From Azophilus sp026709365 (GTDB taxonomy: Bacteria; Pseudomonadota; Gammaproteobacteria; Pseudomonadales; Azotimanducaceae): 64,000 bases of DNA. The stretch is from NCBI GenBank assembly GCA_965200175.1, contig OZ241345.1, positions 3,720,001-3,784,000 of the forward strand, read 5' to 3'. The translations under genes and the position numbers were made by a program. Positions 34,357-43,181 of the stretch are shown in pieces. The first letter of the stretch is position 1; each line of letters opens with the position of its first letter. A model generated the notes under the pieces. It saw nothing but the letters and a program-made list of their open reading frames with translations, did no database searches and was not told the DNA's origin.

Positions 34357-34383
34357 GCCGGCTCAGGACCTTTCGGAACTTTG

Positions 34384-35475
34384 CGCCAGCCGGATCAGGC
34401 AGCATCCTCGATCTCGACAAGGTACTCGTTCGGGGTTCGGCAATCCAGCGCCCAGTGCGGGCGCCGGTAGTTGTGGAAGAACTCGTGCCGGGCAAGCCTT
34501 GGGGCGACGTCGGCGACGGTTAGGGGGCCGTCGTAGAGGTTCCAGAACTCGATCCGGGCGGACCGGTTGGCGCGCTCGACGCCCCGCCCTTGGGCGGGCC
34601 GACGTCTCCACTGGGGCCTTCTTGGCGGCAGGACGTGCAGGGGGATGCCCATGGCCTGGCAGGCGCGCTCGAAGTCGGCCATGAACTCGCTGCCGCCGTC
34701 GACCTGGATGGATCGGACGGGGAACGGCATGGCCTCGAGCGCGGCCTCCAGGAAGCGCTTGGCGTTGCCGGCGGTGGCGCGGGAGAAGACGCGGGCGGCC
34801 ATGAACTTGGTGACGGGGCAGACGGCGCGGAACTCCTTGAGGGCGCGGCCGTCGCGGCTGTAGGTCATGTGGTCGATCTGGAGCATCTCGCCGGGGGCCC
34901 TGGCCCTGTCGCCGCACTTCCACCGGCTCGCCCAGGCGCCGTCGAAGCTTCGGCGGCGCTTGGGCTTGGTGCGCCCCTCGCAGAGGGACGCGGGCTTGAT
35001 GCGCCCGTCGGCGATGGCCCTGGAGAGGATGCGCCCGACCGTGGACACGGACAGGCGGACGCCGTCCCTGGCCAGCATGGCCTGGAGCTTGGCCTTGCCC
35101 ATGTAGGGGTGGTCCCGGCGCAGCTTGAGCACGGCCCGGTCGTCGGCGTCCTTCCACTGGCGGCGGCGGACGGTGCGGGGGCGGGCGCTGCTGGGCTTGA
35201 GCGCCCGGGCGCCGCCGCGCCGGAAGGCCCTGCGCCAGTCGTAGTAGGTGCTGCTGGCGAGGCCGACGGTCCGCAGGGCCTCGCCGCGGCGCATGCCGCC
35301 GGCGACCATCCGGTCGACGAGTTCGAGGGCGCGCAGGCGTTGGTCGGCGGCTCCCGCCGTGTCGGCGTCGATGCGCAGGCGCTTGCAGGAAGGGGGGCAG
35401 GCGTGCAACAGTTTCATGCTCAGGCTCCTTGTTCAGTGGGTGAACCAAGCATGCCTGAGCCGGCGGCGCGCGTCA
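34384..35475 (-). mobile_element. IS481/IS3-like insertion sequence, ends approximate
   Basis: Surrounds the transposase at 34395-35417. Imperfect end repeats are visible (GCCAGCCGGATCAGGCAGC on the left against GCCGGCTCAGGCATGC on the right, reverse strand). The exact borders and any target duplication are unresolved, partly because a dispersed-repeat tail abuts the left end. Confidence 0.5.
34395..35417 (-). CDS. IS481-like transposase (rve integrase core)
   Basis: 340 residues. An N-terminal helix-turn-helix (RALELVDRMVAGGMRRGEAL, then VGLASSTYYDWRRAFRRGG) precedes the integrase core. DDE residues: Asp in MLQIDHMTYSRDG, Asp in IQVDGGSEFMADF, Glu within ERANRSARIEF. The end HEFFHNYRRPHWALDCRTP is typical of IS481/IS3 enzymes. 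One uninterrupted frame, so IS481 (no -1 frameshift) fits better than IS3. It appears intact. Confidence 0.85.
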   Translation of the reverse strand: MKLLHACPPSCKRLRIDADTAGAADQRLRALELVDRMVAGGMRRGEALRTVGLASSTYYDWRRAFRRGGARALKPSSARPRTVRRRQWKDADDRAVLKLRRDHPYMGKAKLQAMLARDGVRLSVSTVGRILSRAIADGRIKPASLCEGRTKPKRRRSFDGAWASRWKCGDRARAPGEMLQIDHMTYSRDGRALKEFRAVCPVTKFMAARVFSRATAGNAKRFLEAALEAMPFPVRSIQVDGGSEFMADFERACQAMGIPLHVLPPRRPQWRRRPAQGRGVERANRSARIEFWNLYDGPLTVADVAPRLARHEFFHNYRRPHWALDCRTPNEYLVEIEDAA

Positions 35476-35535
35476 GCGCGCGCCGCCGGGCCATGAACTC
35501 CGGTCGCCTACGGCTCCCTCCGTTCATGGCCCGGC
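35462..35535. other. Two strong tandem hairpins upstream of the IS481-like transposase
   Basis: GGCGGCGCGC/GCGCGCCGCC at 35462-35487, then GCCGGGCCATGAAC (35485-35498) against GTTCATGGCCCGGC (35522-35535), a perfect 14-bp stem. No T-tract. They may insulate the IS from outside transcription or be the remains of another repeat. The rest of 35536-35580 shows nothing. Confidence 0.5.
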
Positions 35536-35580
35536 GCCACCCTCCCCCAGTCAGTTCATGGGCCCAGGCCCCGGGGAGGA

Positions 35581-35708
35581 AGTTCCGAAAGGTTTCTGAG
35601 CCCGCACACACGCGCGCGCCCGCGAAGCGGGCGCGTTGGAGTTTCGTTGCGCGAAACTCCGCTACCGTCGCGTGGACCGAATTCCGATATGTTTGTGAGC
35701 CCGCACAA
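35581..35708 (+). repeat. Dispersed two-hairpin repeat with an extra upstream tail
   Basis: A lone tail AGTTCCGAAAGGTTTCTGAG is at 35581-35600. A full unit follows: hairpin 1 CGCGCCCGC/GCGGGCGCG (35615-35635), hairpin 2 GGAGTTTCGTTG/CGCGAAACTCC (35638-35660), then the tail ATTCCGATATGTTTGTGAGC ending CCGCACAAC at 35708. It stands just ahead of sbcB. Confidence 0.75.
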
Positions 35709-35731
35709 CACTGAGGTCGAACGCATGCTGC

Positions 35732-37159
35732 ATGAGGGGAACGGAGCCCTTGGCTGAAAGCTTCTACTGGTACGATCTGGAGACCTCCGGCACCGAGCCG
35801 CGCTGGGACCGCATCCTGCAGTTCGCCGGGCTGCGGACCGGCCCGGACTTGGAGCTGGCGGGGGATGAGTTCGTCACCTACGTCCAGCTGCCCGACGACG
35901 TGCTGCCGGACCCGGACGCCGCCCTGGTCACCGGCATCACGCCGCAGCGCACCCGGCAAGCGGGCCTGTCCGAATGGCGCGCCCTGGACAGGATCAACGC
36001 CCTGTTTTCGGTGCCCGGCACCTGCGTTGCGGGATACAACAATCTGCGCTTTGATGACGAGTTCATCCGCCACGGCCTGTACCGCAACCTGATGGACCCC
36101 TATGCCCGGGAGTGGCAGGGCGGCAACTCCCGCTGGGACCTCATGGACTTGGTCCGGGCGGCGGGCGCACTGCGTCCCGAAGGCATCGAGTGGCCCCGGG
36201 ACGACGACGGCCTGCCGACGTACAGCCTGTCGGCCCTGACCGAGGCCAACGGCCTGGAGCACGGGCAGGCCCATGATGCGCTGTCGGACGTCACTGCCAC
36301 GGTGGCGTTGGCCCGCCTGCTCAAGGACCGGCAGCCCAAGCTCTTCGCCTACTTTCTGGGCCTGCGGTCCAAGCGCCGGGCCAGCGACCTGCTGCTGCCG
36401 TTGGGCGGCCCGGCGCTGGCGCACATCTCCAGAATGTACCCGCGCCGCCGCTGCGGCTTTGCGCCGGTGGTTGCGGTCTGCCAGCATCCCGCCAACGGCA
36501 ACTCCGTCATTGTCGCCGACTTGGGCGAGGACATTGAACCGCTGGTCGAATGGGATGCCGACCACATCCGCGAAGCGCTGTTCGGCGCCAATGCTCCGGT
36601 TCGGCCACCGCTCAAGGAAGTCCGGCTGAACAGGTGTCCGTTCATCGCGCCCCTGTCGGTGGTCAGGCCCGCCGATGCGGAGCGTTTGGGCTACGATGCC
36701 GGTGCGGTGGCGCAGCGGCTTGAACGGCTGCAAGGGGCAGGCGTGGAGCGCAAGATCGAGGACGTTTACCGCCAGCAACGGCCGCTGGCGGAGGTGGATG
36801 TGGAGGCGGCGCTTTACGACGGCTTTCTGGGCGACGATGATCGCCACCGCTGCCTGAGCTTCAACAATGCCCTTGCCGAGGGCCGCTGGCTCGACCTGGA
36901 CTACGACGATCCGCGACTGCCGGAGCTGGCCAAGCGCGTCAAGGCGCGCAGCTTTCCGGAACGCCTGACTGATGCCGAGCGGGCGCAGTGGCGGGGCTGG
37001 GTGGCCGCCAAGCTCCAAGCGGACGACGCCCCGTGGCGCACCATGGCCCAAGTCGAGGCGCGGCTGGACGAGTTGGACGGCAAGAGCGCGGACGGCGGCG
37101 AGGTTTTGTCGGCGGTTCGCGCCCACCTTGATGGGCTGAAGCGTGACCTTGGCTGCTGA
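35732..37159 (+). CDS. sbcB: Exodeoxyribonuclease I
   Basis: 475 residues. SbcB degrades single-stranded DNA 3' to 5' in recombination and mismatch repair. The DEDD exonuclease starts FYWYDLETSG with Asp15 and Glu17; RFDDEFIRH and HDALSDVTATVALARLL carry the later acidic residues. The C-terminal SH3-like and helical extension of SbcB follows. The start may also be the TTG at 35750, which has CGGAG upstream. It overlaps the next gene by 17 bases. Confidence 0.94.
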   Translation: MRGTEPLAESFYWYDLETSGTEPRWDRILQFAGLRTGPDLELAGDEFVTYVQLPDDVLPDPDAALVTGITPQRTRQAGLSEWRALDRINALFSVPGTCVAGYNNLRFDDEFIRHGLYRNLMDPYAREWQGGNSRWDLMDLVRAAGALRPEGIEWPRDDDGLPTYSLSALTEANGLEHGQAHDALSDVTATVALARLLKDRQPKLFAYFLGLRSKRRASDLLLPLGGPALAHISRMYPRRRCGFAPVVAVCQHPANGNSVIVADLGEDIEPLVEWDADHIREALFGANAPVRPPLKEVRLNRCPFIAPLSVVRPADAERLGYDAGAVAQRLERLQGAGVERKIEDVYRQQRPLAEVDVEAALYDGFLGDDDRHRCLSFNNALAEGRWLDLDYDDPRLPELAKRVKARSFPERLTDAERAQWRGWVAAKLQADDAPWRTMAQVEARLDELDGKSADGGEVLSAVRAHLDGLKRDLGC

Positions 37160-37880
37160 GGCGGTTCAATTCGATGGCGTGGCCAAGGCGTTCGCCGGCG
37201 CGCCGGTGCTCGATGGCGTCAACCTGAGCTTCCCGACGGGCCTGACCACCGCCGTGGTCGGTGAGAGCGGCAGCGGCAAGACCACGCTGCTGCAGCTCAT
37301 CAACGGCGTGCTGCGGCCCGATGCCGGGCAGGTGCGCGTGTTCGGCGAAGCCGTCCCCCGCCAAGCGGTCGAGCCGTTCCGCCGCCGCATTGGCTATGCG
37401 GTGCAGGGCGCGGGTCTGTTCCCGCATCTCACCAACCGGCAGAACGTGGTGCTGCTGGCCCAGCTGGAAGGCTGGACGCAGGATGCCATCCAGGCGCGCT
37501 ATGCGGAACTGCTTGCGGAAATGGACCTGCCGGAGGAGGTCTCCGGGCGCTATCCGCACCAGCTGTCGGGCGGGCAGCAGCAGCGGGTGGGCCTGTGCCG
37601 GGCCTTGATGCTGAAGCCGGGCCTGCTGCTGCTCGACGAACCCTTTTCGGCGGTGGACCCCATTACCCGAGTCGGCATTTACGAACGCTTTGAGTTCGTG
37701 CAGCGCCACGAGGGCGTCAGCACGGTGCTGGTCACCCACGACATGCGCGAAGCGGTGCGCCTTGGCGACCGGCTGGTCATTCTCCGGGCTGGCCGAGTGA
37801 TCCGTTCCGGCGCCACGGAGGAGGTGGTGAGCGACCCCGGCGACGCCTATGTCGAACAGCTTGTGAACCAGCAGTTGTGA
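37143..37880 (+). CDS. ABC transporter ATPase, osmoprotectant/choline type (OpuCA/ProV-like)
   Basis: 245 residues from a GTG. Walker A GESGSGKTT at about 40-48, signature LSGGQQQRVGLCRAL, Walker B LLLLDEPFSAVDP, and switch His in VTHDMREA. The DEPFSAVDPITR wording is typical of quaternary-ammonium transporters. It lacks the C-terminal CBS pair that senses ionic strength in OpuA/OpuC. Its stop overlaps the GTG start of the permease-binding protein fusion (GTGA). Confidence 0.9.
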   Translation: MTLAAEAVQFDGVAKAFAGAPVLDGVNLSFPTGLTTAVVGESGSGKTTLLQLINGVLRPDAGQVRVFGEAVPRQAVEPFRRRIGYAVQGAGLFPHLTNRQNVVLLAQLEGWTQDAIQARYAELLAEMDLPEEVSGRYPHQLSGGQQQRVGLCRALMLKPGLLLLDEPFSAVDPITRVGIYERFEFVQRHEGVSTVLVTHDMREAVRLGDRLVILRAGRVIRSGATEEVVSDPGDAYVEQLVNQQL

Positions 37881-39451
37881 ACGCGCAAACCTTCGGTTTG
37901 CGTTGGAGTTTCGCTGGCGCGAAACTCCCGCCGCACCGCTCAGAATGCCATCCGTGGGGATTCTCCCGCTCCGCCCCGCATGGGTGGTTTGGACTGGCAT
38001 TGATGCTAGCTGCGGCGGCAGGCCATGCCGCCGAGCCCGTTCGCATTGCCAGCAAGAACAGCAATGAGTCCTATCTGCTCTCGGAAATCGCCGCCCAACT
38101 GCTTGAGTCCAAGGGCGTTGCGGTGGAGCGCCGCTTCGGCCTCGGCGGCACGCTGATCGCCTTTGACGCCCTAGTGGCCGGCGAGATTGACCTGTACATG
38201 GAATACACCGGCACCCTCAGCCAAGCGATCCTGAAGCTCGGCCACGAGGCCTCCCGCGAAGCCATGAACCGACGGCTCGAGGGCGACGGCCTGCGCCTGC
38301 TGCGGCCGTTCGGCTTCAACAACACCTACGCCATCGCCGTGCGGCGCGGGCAGGCGCAAGCGCTGGGTTTGGCCCGGATCGGCGACTTGGCCGGGCATCC
38401 GGCCCTGAAGCTGGTCTTCAGCCACGAATTCCTGGAACGGGAGGACGGCTGGCCCGGCCTGAAGCGAGCCTACGGGCTGCCGTTGCGCGCCACCGGCATC
38501 GAACACGCCTTGGCCTACCAAGCCATCGCCGCGGGCTCGGTGGACGTCACCGATGCCTACTCCACCGACGGGGAGTTGCTGCGCCACGATCTGGTGCTGC
38601 TGGAGGACGACCGGAAGTTCTTTCCGCAGTACTTGGCAGCGCCCTTGGTGCGGGCCGATGTTGACGCGGTGGTCATTGAGGCGCTGGAAACCCTGGGCGA
38701 CAGCTTGGACGATGGGGCGGCGCAGGCACTGAACGCCGCCGTGGTGGTGGATGGCCTAAGCTTCGCGGAAGTGGCGGCGGGCTTCCTGGCCGAGCGCGGC
38801 TTGGCCGCCGGAGCGGTTGTGGCAGCGGGCGGCGATGACCTCTGGCGCAGCCTGGCCGCCAACACGGTGCAGCACTTGAAGTTGACCCTGACGGCACTGG
38901 GCGCGGCGGTGGCCGTGGGCCTGCTGCTGAGCCTGCTGATCTTTCGCCGGGCGGTGGCGGCCCGCTTGGTGGTCTATTTTTGCGGCCTCCTGCAAACCGT
39001 GCCCAGCATCGCCTTGCTGGCGCTGATGATTCCGTTGTTCGGCATTGGCGCCGCCCCAGCCGTGGTGGCTTTGTTCCTCTACTCCCTGCTGCCGGTGGTG
39101 CGCAACACCGTCACGGCGCTGACCACCATCGATCCCTCCCTGTTGCGCGTCGCGGACGCGATGGGCCTGTCCCGGCGCGAGCAGATTCGCCATGTCTATC
39201 TGCCGTTGTCCATGCCCAGCGTGCTGGCCGGCATCCGCACCGCGGCGGTGATCAACATCGGCACCGCCACCTTGGCGGCCTTCATCGGCGCGGGCGGCTT
39301 GGGCGACCCGATCGTCACCGGCTTGGCGCTCAACGACGTTGCCTTCATTCTGCAGGGGGCCGTGCCCGCCGCGTTGCTGGCGATCGCCACCGAACTGGCC
39401 TTCGAGGGCGTGGAGCGCGTCGCAGTGCCCGGCCACTTGCGGGCAAGGTAG
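37877..39451 (+). CDS. Osmoprotectant ABC substrate-binding/permease fusion
   Basis: 524 residues. Residues of about 55-300 are an OpuAC-type substrate-binding domain (PVRIASKNSNESYLLSEIAA, MEYTGTLSQAIL, DVTDAYSTDGEL). Residues of about 330-520 are the membrane permease (LQTVPSIALLALMIPLFGIG, then AAVINIGTATLAAFIGAGGL). If translation starts at the GTG overlapping the ATPase stop, the first 35 or so residues are encoded by a dispersed palindrome (RWSFAGAKLPPHRSE) placed before the signal peptide GLALMLAAAAGHAAEP. It probably imports glycine betaine, choline or a similar solute. Confidence 0.88.
   Translation: MNAQTFGLRWSFAGAKLPPHRSECHPWGFSRSAPHGWFGLALMLAAAAGHAAEPVRIASKNSNESYLLSEIAAQLLESKGVAVERRFGLGGTLIAFDALVAGEIDLYMEYTGTLSQAILKLGHEASREAMNRRLEGDGLRLLRPFGFNNTYAIAVRRGQAQALGLARIGDLAGHPALKLVFSHEFLEREDGWPGLKRAYGLPLRATGIEHALAYQAIAAGSVDVTDAYSTDGELLRHDLVLLEDDRKFFPQYLAAPLVRADVDAVVIEALETLGDSLDDGAAQALNAAVVVDGLSFAEVAAGFLAERGLAAGAVVAAGGDDLWRSLAANTVQHLKLTLTALGAAVAVGLLLSLLIFRRAVAARLVVYFCGLLQTVPSIALLALMIPLFGIGAAPAVVALFLYSLLPVVRNTVTALTTIDPSLLRVADAMGLSRREQIRHVYLPLSMPSVLAGIRTAAVINIGTATLAAFIGAGGLGDPIVTGLALNDVAFILQGAVPAALLAIATELAFEGVERVAVPGHLRAR
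37883..37950 (+). repeat. Dispersed two-hairpin repeat inside the 5' end of a coding frame
   Basis: Hairpin 1 GCAAACC/GGTTTGC (37885-37901) and hairpin 2 GGAGTTTCGCTG/CGCGAAACTCC (37905-37928). The tail is weak. It lies in frame between the coupled start codon and the signal peptide of the gene at 37877. Confidence 0.7.
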
Positions 39452-39480
39452 CGGAGCAAGCGGCGCCGGCGACCAACGAG

Positions 39481-39571
39481 CCGGCTCAGAGACACTTCGG
39501 AATCTGGCCTAAGCGGCTAGCGCGGAGCTTCGCGCAGCGAAACTCCAACCGCACCCGCGAAGCGGGTGCGC
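39481..39571 (-). repeat. Dispersed two-hairpin repeat, reverse orientation
   Basis: On the minus strand: hairpin 1 GCACCCGC/GCGGGTGC (39569-39551), hairpin 2 GGAGTTTCGCTG/CGCGAAGCTCC, and a tail with TTCCGAAGTGTCTCTGAGCC. It ends 2 bases from the stop of the Arc-like gene. Confidence 0.7.
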
Positions 39572-39573
39572 AA

Positions 39574-39870
39574 TCAGCGCAGCAGGTCGAGCAAGGCCTG
39601 CTGGCGGGCGCCGTCAAGGCGCCGGAAGGCCTTGATCAGCGACTGCTCGCTTTCATTGAGCGTGCTGCGGAAAATGGCCTCTATGTGCGGATGCAGCGGG
39701 GGCTCGACGTCCTGCTCCGTGGAACTGCGCGGCAACACGCCGAACGACTGCTCCAGCCGCGCTACAATCTCCGAGTTCATGCTGCGCCGGTAGTGCGCTG
39801 CGGCTTCGGCCACCTGATCCCGCATTGCCGCAGGCAGCCGCACGACGAACTTGTACGGTCGTTTTGACAT
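39574..39870 (-). CDS. Arc-type ribbon-helix-helix DNA-binding protein
   Basis: 98 residues from the ATG at 39870. The start MSKRPYKFVVRLPAAMRDQV, then RRSMNSEIVARLEQSF, is the Arc/Mnt beta-strand, helix, helix pattern; the strand residues Phe8, Val10 and Leu12 would contact DNA. The C-terminal half (HPHIEAIFRSTLNESEQSLI) is unassigned. Open frame continuing upstream to 40269 is antisense to the next gene. Dispersed repeats flank the gene on both sides in inverted orientation. Its target is unknown. Confidence 0.8.
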   Translation of the reverse strand: MSKRPYKFVVRLPAAMRDQVAEAAAHYRRSMNSEIVARLEQSFGVLPRSSTEQDVEPPLHPHIEAIFRSTLNESEQSLIKAFRRLDGARQQALLDLLR

Positions 39871-39970
39871 GACGTTGTTTGGGTACTGCTGGTTTGGAGA
39901 GAGGTGGGATGCCAAGTCCGCACTGCTGCTTGGGGGAGCGTAATGTACTCGTTCGCGCTTCGGGGAACAA

Positions 39971-40075
39971 ATGAGGCGCGCCCGCGCGAACCGACGTTCG
40001 CGCATGTCGTTTCGCTGACGCGAAACTCCGCATCGGTTGCGTGAGTATGGTTCGATATGATTCTGGGGCTGCACA
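39971..40075 (+). repeat. Dispersed two-hairpin repeat
   Basis: Hairpin 1 GCGCGAAC/GTTCGCGC (39984-40003), hairpin 2 GTTTCGCTG/CGCGAAAC (40009-40026), tail GGTTCGATATGATTCTGGGG ending at the base before the ATG of the ABC ATPase at 40076. Confidence 0.7.
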
Positions 40076-40738
40076 ATGAGCGCGGTCCGCTTGCGCCGCG
40101 TTTGCAAGGGTTTTGGCGACGGCGCCCGCCACCGGCGGGTGATTGAGGAATTCAGCCTTGATGTGGCCGCTGGCGAGTCAGTGGCCCTATGCGGCCCCAG
40201 CGGCTCCGGCAAGTCCACGCTGCTCAACTTGATGGCCGGCTTGCTGCCGGTTGACGCCGGCACGCTCACGCTGCGCCACGATGGCCGCAGCCACGAATTG
40301 ACCCGGCTCGGCGAGTCCGAGCGAACGGCGTTGCGCCGCCGTGCCGTTGGCTATGTGTTCCAATTCTTCAATCTGGTGCCGACCCTCACCGTGCTGGAGA
40401 ACGTCGCCTTGCCCTTGGCGTTGAACCAACTCGGCCGGCGCTTGCCCGAAGCGGCGCAGCGGCTCACGGCCCTGGGGCTGGGCGACCGGCTTGACGCCTA
40501 TCCGGAGACGCTCTCCGGCGGCGAGCAGCAGCGGGTCGCCATCGCCCGGGCGCTGGCCCACGAACCGGCCATCGTGCTGGCGGATGAGCCGACCGGCAAT
40601 CTGGACGCGCGCCACAGCGAGCAGGTGGCGGATGCCCTCTTCGACGAAGCCCGGCGGCTCGGCAGCGCCTTGGTGGTCGCTACCCACAGCGCTGCGGTGG
40701 CCGAACGGGCCGACCGCATCGTTGAACTCGCCCATTGA
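40076..40738 (+). CDS. ABC transporter ATPase, LolD/MacB/AttE type
   Basis: 220 residues. Walker A GPSGSGKST at about 40-48, signature LSGGEQQRVAIARAL, Walker B IVLADEPTGNLD, switch His in VATHSAAVA. The VFQFFNLVPTLTVLENVALP box is typical of ATPases that partner FtsX-like permeases and move lipids, lipoproteins or peptides out of the membrane rather than import solutes. First gene of a three-gene unit with the permease at 40767 and the lipocalin-like lipoprotein at 43178. Confidence 0.9.
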   Translation: MSAVRLRRVCKGFGDGARHRRVIEEFSLDVAAGESVALCGPSGSGKSTLLNLMAGLLPVDAGTLTLRHDGRSHELTRLGESERTALRRRAVGYVFQFFNLVPTLTVLENVALPLALNQLGRRLPEAAQRLTALGLGDRLDAYPETLSGGEQQRVAIARALAHEPAIVLADEPTGNLDARHSEQVADALFDEARRLGSALVVATHSAAVAERADRIVELAH

Positions 40739-40766
40739 GCCCCCCCATGCGTCCGCACCTTAGCGC

Positions 40767-43181
40767 TTGGTGGACAAGGCGTTGAATGCGGTCCCGCGAA
40801 CGCTGCTGCTGCGCGCCTTCCTCCGGTTCTTCGCGCGCACGCCTTGGGCCACGTTGACCGCCGGGATCGGCATCGCCTTGGGCGTCGCCTCGACGGTGGC
40901 CACCCACTTGCTGGGTCTGGCGGTCAGCGACCAGCTCAGCGCCCGCGACGCGCCCCATCTGCGCGGCGTCACCCACATCGCTGAGCGGACGGACGCCACC
41001 ATGGCCGACTACTTCGACCTGCGCCGCAAATGGCGCGCCGGCAAGCTGCCCCAAGTGGAGTGGATCACCCCCGTCGTCCAAGGCCAGTTGGTTGAATCCG
41101 GGCGGCGCTACCAGATCGTCGGCGCGGACGGCTTTCGGTTGGCGGACCCGGGCTCGGGCGCATCGGCAGGGCGCAATTCGATCCGCGCCGATGCCAGTCT
41201 GGAACTGGCGTCCGAGGCCGTCCTGCAGTTGGCGGATGAGCGTTGGACGGTGGCTGAGGTGGTCGATGCCGGCCTTGAGGACGCCCTGTTCGCGGACATC
41301 GGGGACGCCTTGGCGCTGCTCAATCAGCCGGCGGATCACCTGAGCTACGTCGCCCTGTCGCTCAAGGCGCCCTTCAAGGGCGCGCGCGATGCGTTGGAGC
41401 GGCTGTTTCCGGGGCTGGCCGCCGGCCTGCCGACGGACGTCGAGCGCTTGGCCGGCTGGACGGTTCGTCCCGTGGCCTCCATTCGCCCCGAGCAGCAGTT
41501 CGGCAATGCCGTGCTGTTCACCCGCGGCGCCTTGGGGCTGCTGGCCTTGGTGGTGGCCTGGTTCATCATCTATCAGGTTTGCGTGCTGTCGCTGCGTCGC
41601 CAAGAGTTGCTGATGGCCCGGCTTGCGGCATTGGGCGTCAGCCGGCGGGAGCTAGCCGTCAGCTTCCTTGGCGCCATCGGCGCGCTGGCTGGGTTGGCGA
41701 CCCTGGTTGGCATCGCCGTTGGCCAAGGCTTGGCGGCGCTGCTGCTGCGCCTGTCGATGGCGGGCATCGCCGCGCCGCCAGTCATGGAGATGTCGGCGGC
41801 GGTGCTGGTCAAGGCGCTCTTCTCCGGGTTTGCCGTCGCCGTGGTGGGCGCCGGGGTGGCCTTCATTCGCCGTGCGCCGGGCTTTCTTCAGCCGCAGCCG
41901 GGCAGCCGGGGCCTGCTGTGGGGCGGGGCGGCCGTTGGGTTGGCGTTGATCGCCGCTGGCGTGACCCTTGAGGAAACCGGGCTTTACGGCGGCTTTCTGG
42001 CCGTGCTGGCGGGGAGCTTGGTCGCCACGGCTTGGGTTGGCCCGTTGCTGCGGCGGCTGCGCGATGCCTTTGCGGCGCGGGGAACGGGGAGCGGCAGGCG
42101 CCGCGGCCCGGACGGGACGGCCGCAACGACGCGCAACGGGCTGCTGCTGCGGCTGGCGCTGCGCGAGGCCACTTGGCATGAAGCCGATTTGGGCGTGGCC
42201 GTCGGGGCGCTGATCCTGGCGGTCGGCGCGAGCGTTGGCATTGGGCTGATGGTGGGCAGCTTCGAGCGGGACTTCATGCGGATGCTGGACCAGCGCCTGG
42301 CCCATGACTTCTTTCTGGAGTTGCGCGACCGGGACGGCGCCGCCTTGGCCCGCGACCTGCGGGATGCGCATCCCGGCGCAGTGGCGGTGCCCTTGGGCGA
42401 GCGCGCCATCCGCCTGCCGGGGCGCAACGTGCAAGTCGGCTACGCCGAGTTCGCGGCGGCCGAGACGGCCCGCTACGGCTATGCTCGTGCCTTGGCGCCG
42501 GATGAGGCATTGGCCAGCGAGGCGCTGCTGCGCGCGTTCGGTTTGTCGGTGGGGGACTCGTTGGAGGTCGGCGGCAAACCCCTGAGCATCGTCCATGCTT
42601 TCTCCGGCTTCGGCGACATGGCGCCGCGCCTGCTCATCCAGGCCCAGGCCGCTGCCGAGCGCTTTGGCGCGCTGCACTATGACCGACTCGCCCTGACCGG
42701 CGTCTCCGCTGCCGAACTTGAACGCTGGCTCGCCCGCGCCGCGCCGGATGTCCTCGTGCGTCAGCGGGCCGCGCTGCGGACGGCGGCGCTCGACATCTTT
42801 GACCGCACCTTCGCGATCACTCGGGCGCTGACCTTGGTGGCGCTCATCGTCGCCGTCGCCGGCCTGTACAACGCCATGATGGCGCTGCGGCTCAATCAAA
42901 GGGCCAGCGTGGCACTGCTGCGCACCCTTGGCTTGAGCGCCGGCGAACATCGCTGGCTCGCCCTTGCGCGGGGCGGCGCGCTCGGCTTGTTCGCGGTGGT
43001 TCTGGCGCTGCCCCTAGGGCTGTTCATCGGTGTGGTTCTCTGCGACGTGATCAACCCCCGCGCCTTCGGCTGGAGCGTAGCGCTGTCGATTTCGGCAGCG
43101 GATTGGGCCTTGCCGATGACCCTTGGCTTGGCTGCTGCGGTTGCCGCCAGCGTCCTGCCCGTGCCGGAGGAACGCGCTTGA
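40767..43181 (+). CDS. FtsX-like ABC permease (AttF/AttG-like, duplicated)
   Basis: 804 residues from TTG at 40767 or GTG at 40770. One N-terminal membrane segment and large periplasmic part, a triplet of membrane helices at about 245-410, then a second FtsX core ending at the C-terminus (LVALIVAVAGLYNAMMALRL; ALLRTLGLSAGEHRWLALAR). This is the double-FtsX layout of mechanotransmission-type exporters. It starts 28 bases after the ATPase and overlaps the next gene by 4 bases. Confidence 0.88.
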   Translation: MVDKALNAVPRTLLLRAFLRFFARTPWATLTAGIGIALGVASTVATHLLGLAVSDQLSARDAPHLRGVTHIAERTDATMADYFDLRRKWRAGKLPQVEWITPVVQGQLVESGRRYQIVGADGFRLADPGSGASAGRNSIRADASLELASEAVLQLADERWTVAEVVDAGLEDALFADIGDALALLNQPADHLSYVALSLKAPFKGARDALERLFPGLAAGLPTDVERLAGWTVRPVASIRPEQQFGNAVLFTRGALGLLALVVAWFIIYQVCVLSLRRQELLMARLAALGVSRRELAVSFLGAIGALAGLATLVGIAVGQGLAALLLRLSMAGIAAPPVMEMSAAVLVKALFSGFAVAVVGAGVAFIRRAPGFLQPQPGSRGLLWGGAAVGLALIAAGVTLEETGLYGGFLAVLAGSLVATAWVGPLLRRLRDAFAARGTGSGRRRGPDGTAATTRNGLLLRLALREATWHEADLGVAVGALILAVGASVGIGLMVGSFERDFMRMLDQRLAHDFFLELRDRDGAALARDLRDAHPGAVAVPLGERAIRLPGRNVQVGYAEFAAAETARYGYARALAPDEALASEALLRAFGLSVGDSLEVGGKPLSIVHAFSGFGDMAPRLLIQAQAAAERFGALHYDRLALTGVSAAELERWLARAAPDVLVRQRAALRTAALDIFDRTFAITRALTLVALIVAVAGLYNAMMALRLNQRASVALLRTLGLSAGEHRWLALARGGALGLFAVVLALPLGLFIGVVLCDVINPRAFGWSVALSISAADWALPMTLGLAAAVAASVLPVPEERA

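Noticed and set aside
32273..34495. A 740-codon minus-strand frame
   Set aside because: Antisense to the DruA-transposase fusion; composition is Arg/Ala/Gly-rich without motifs, and the frame runs past the IS end.
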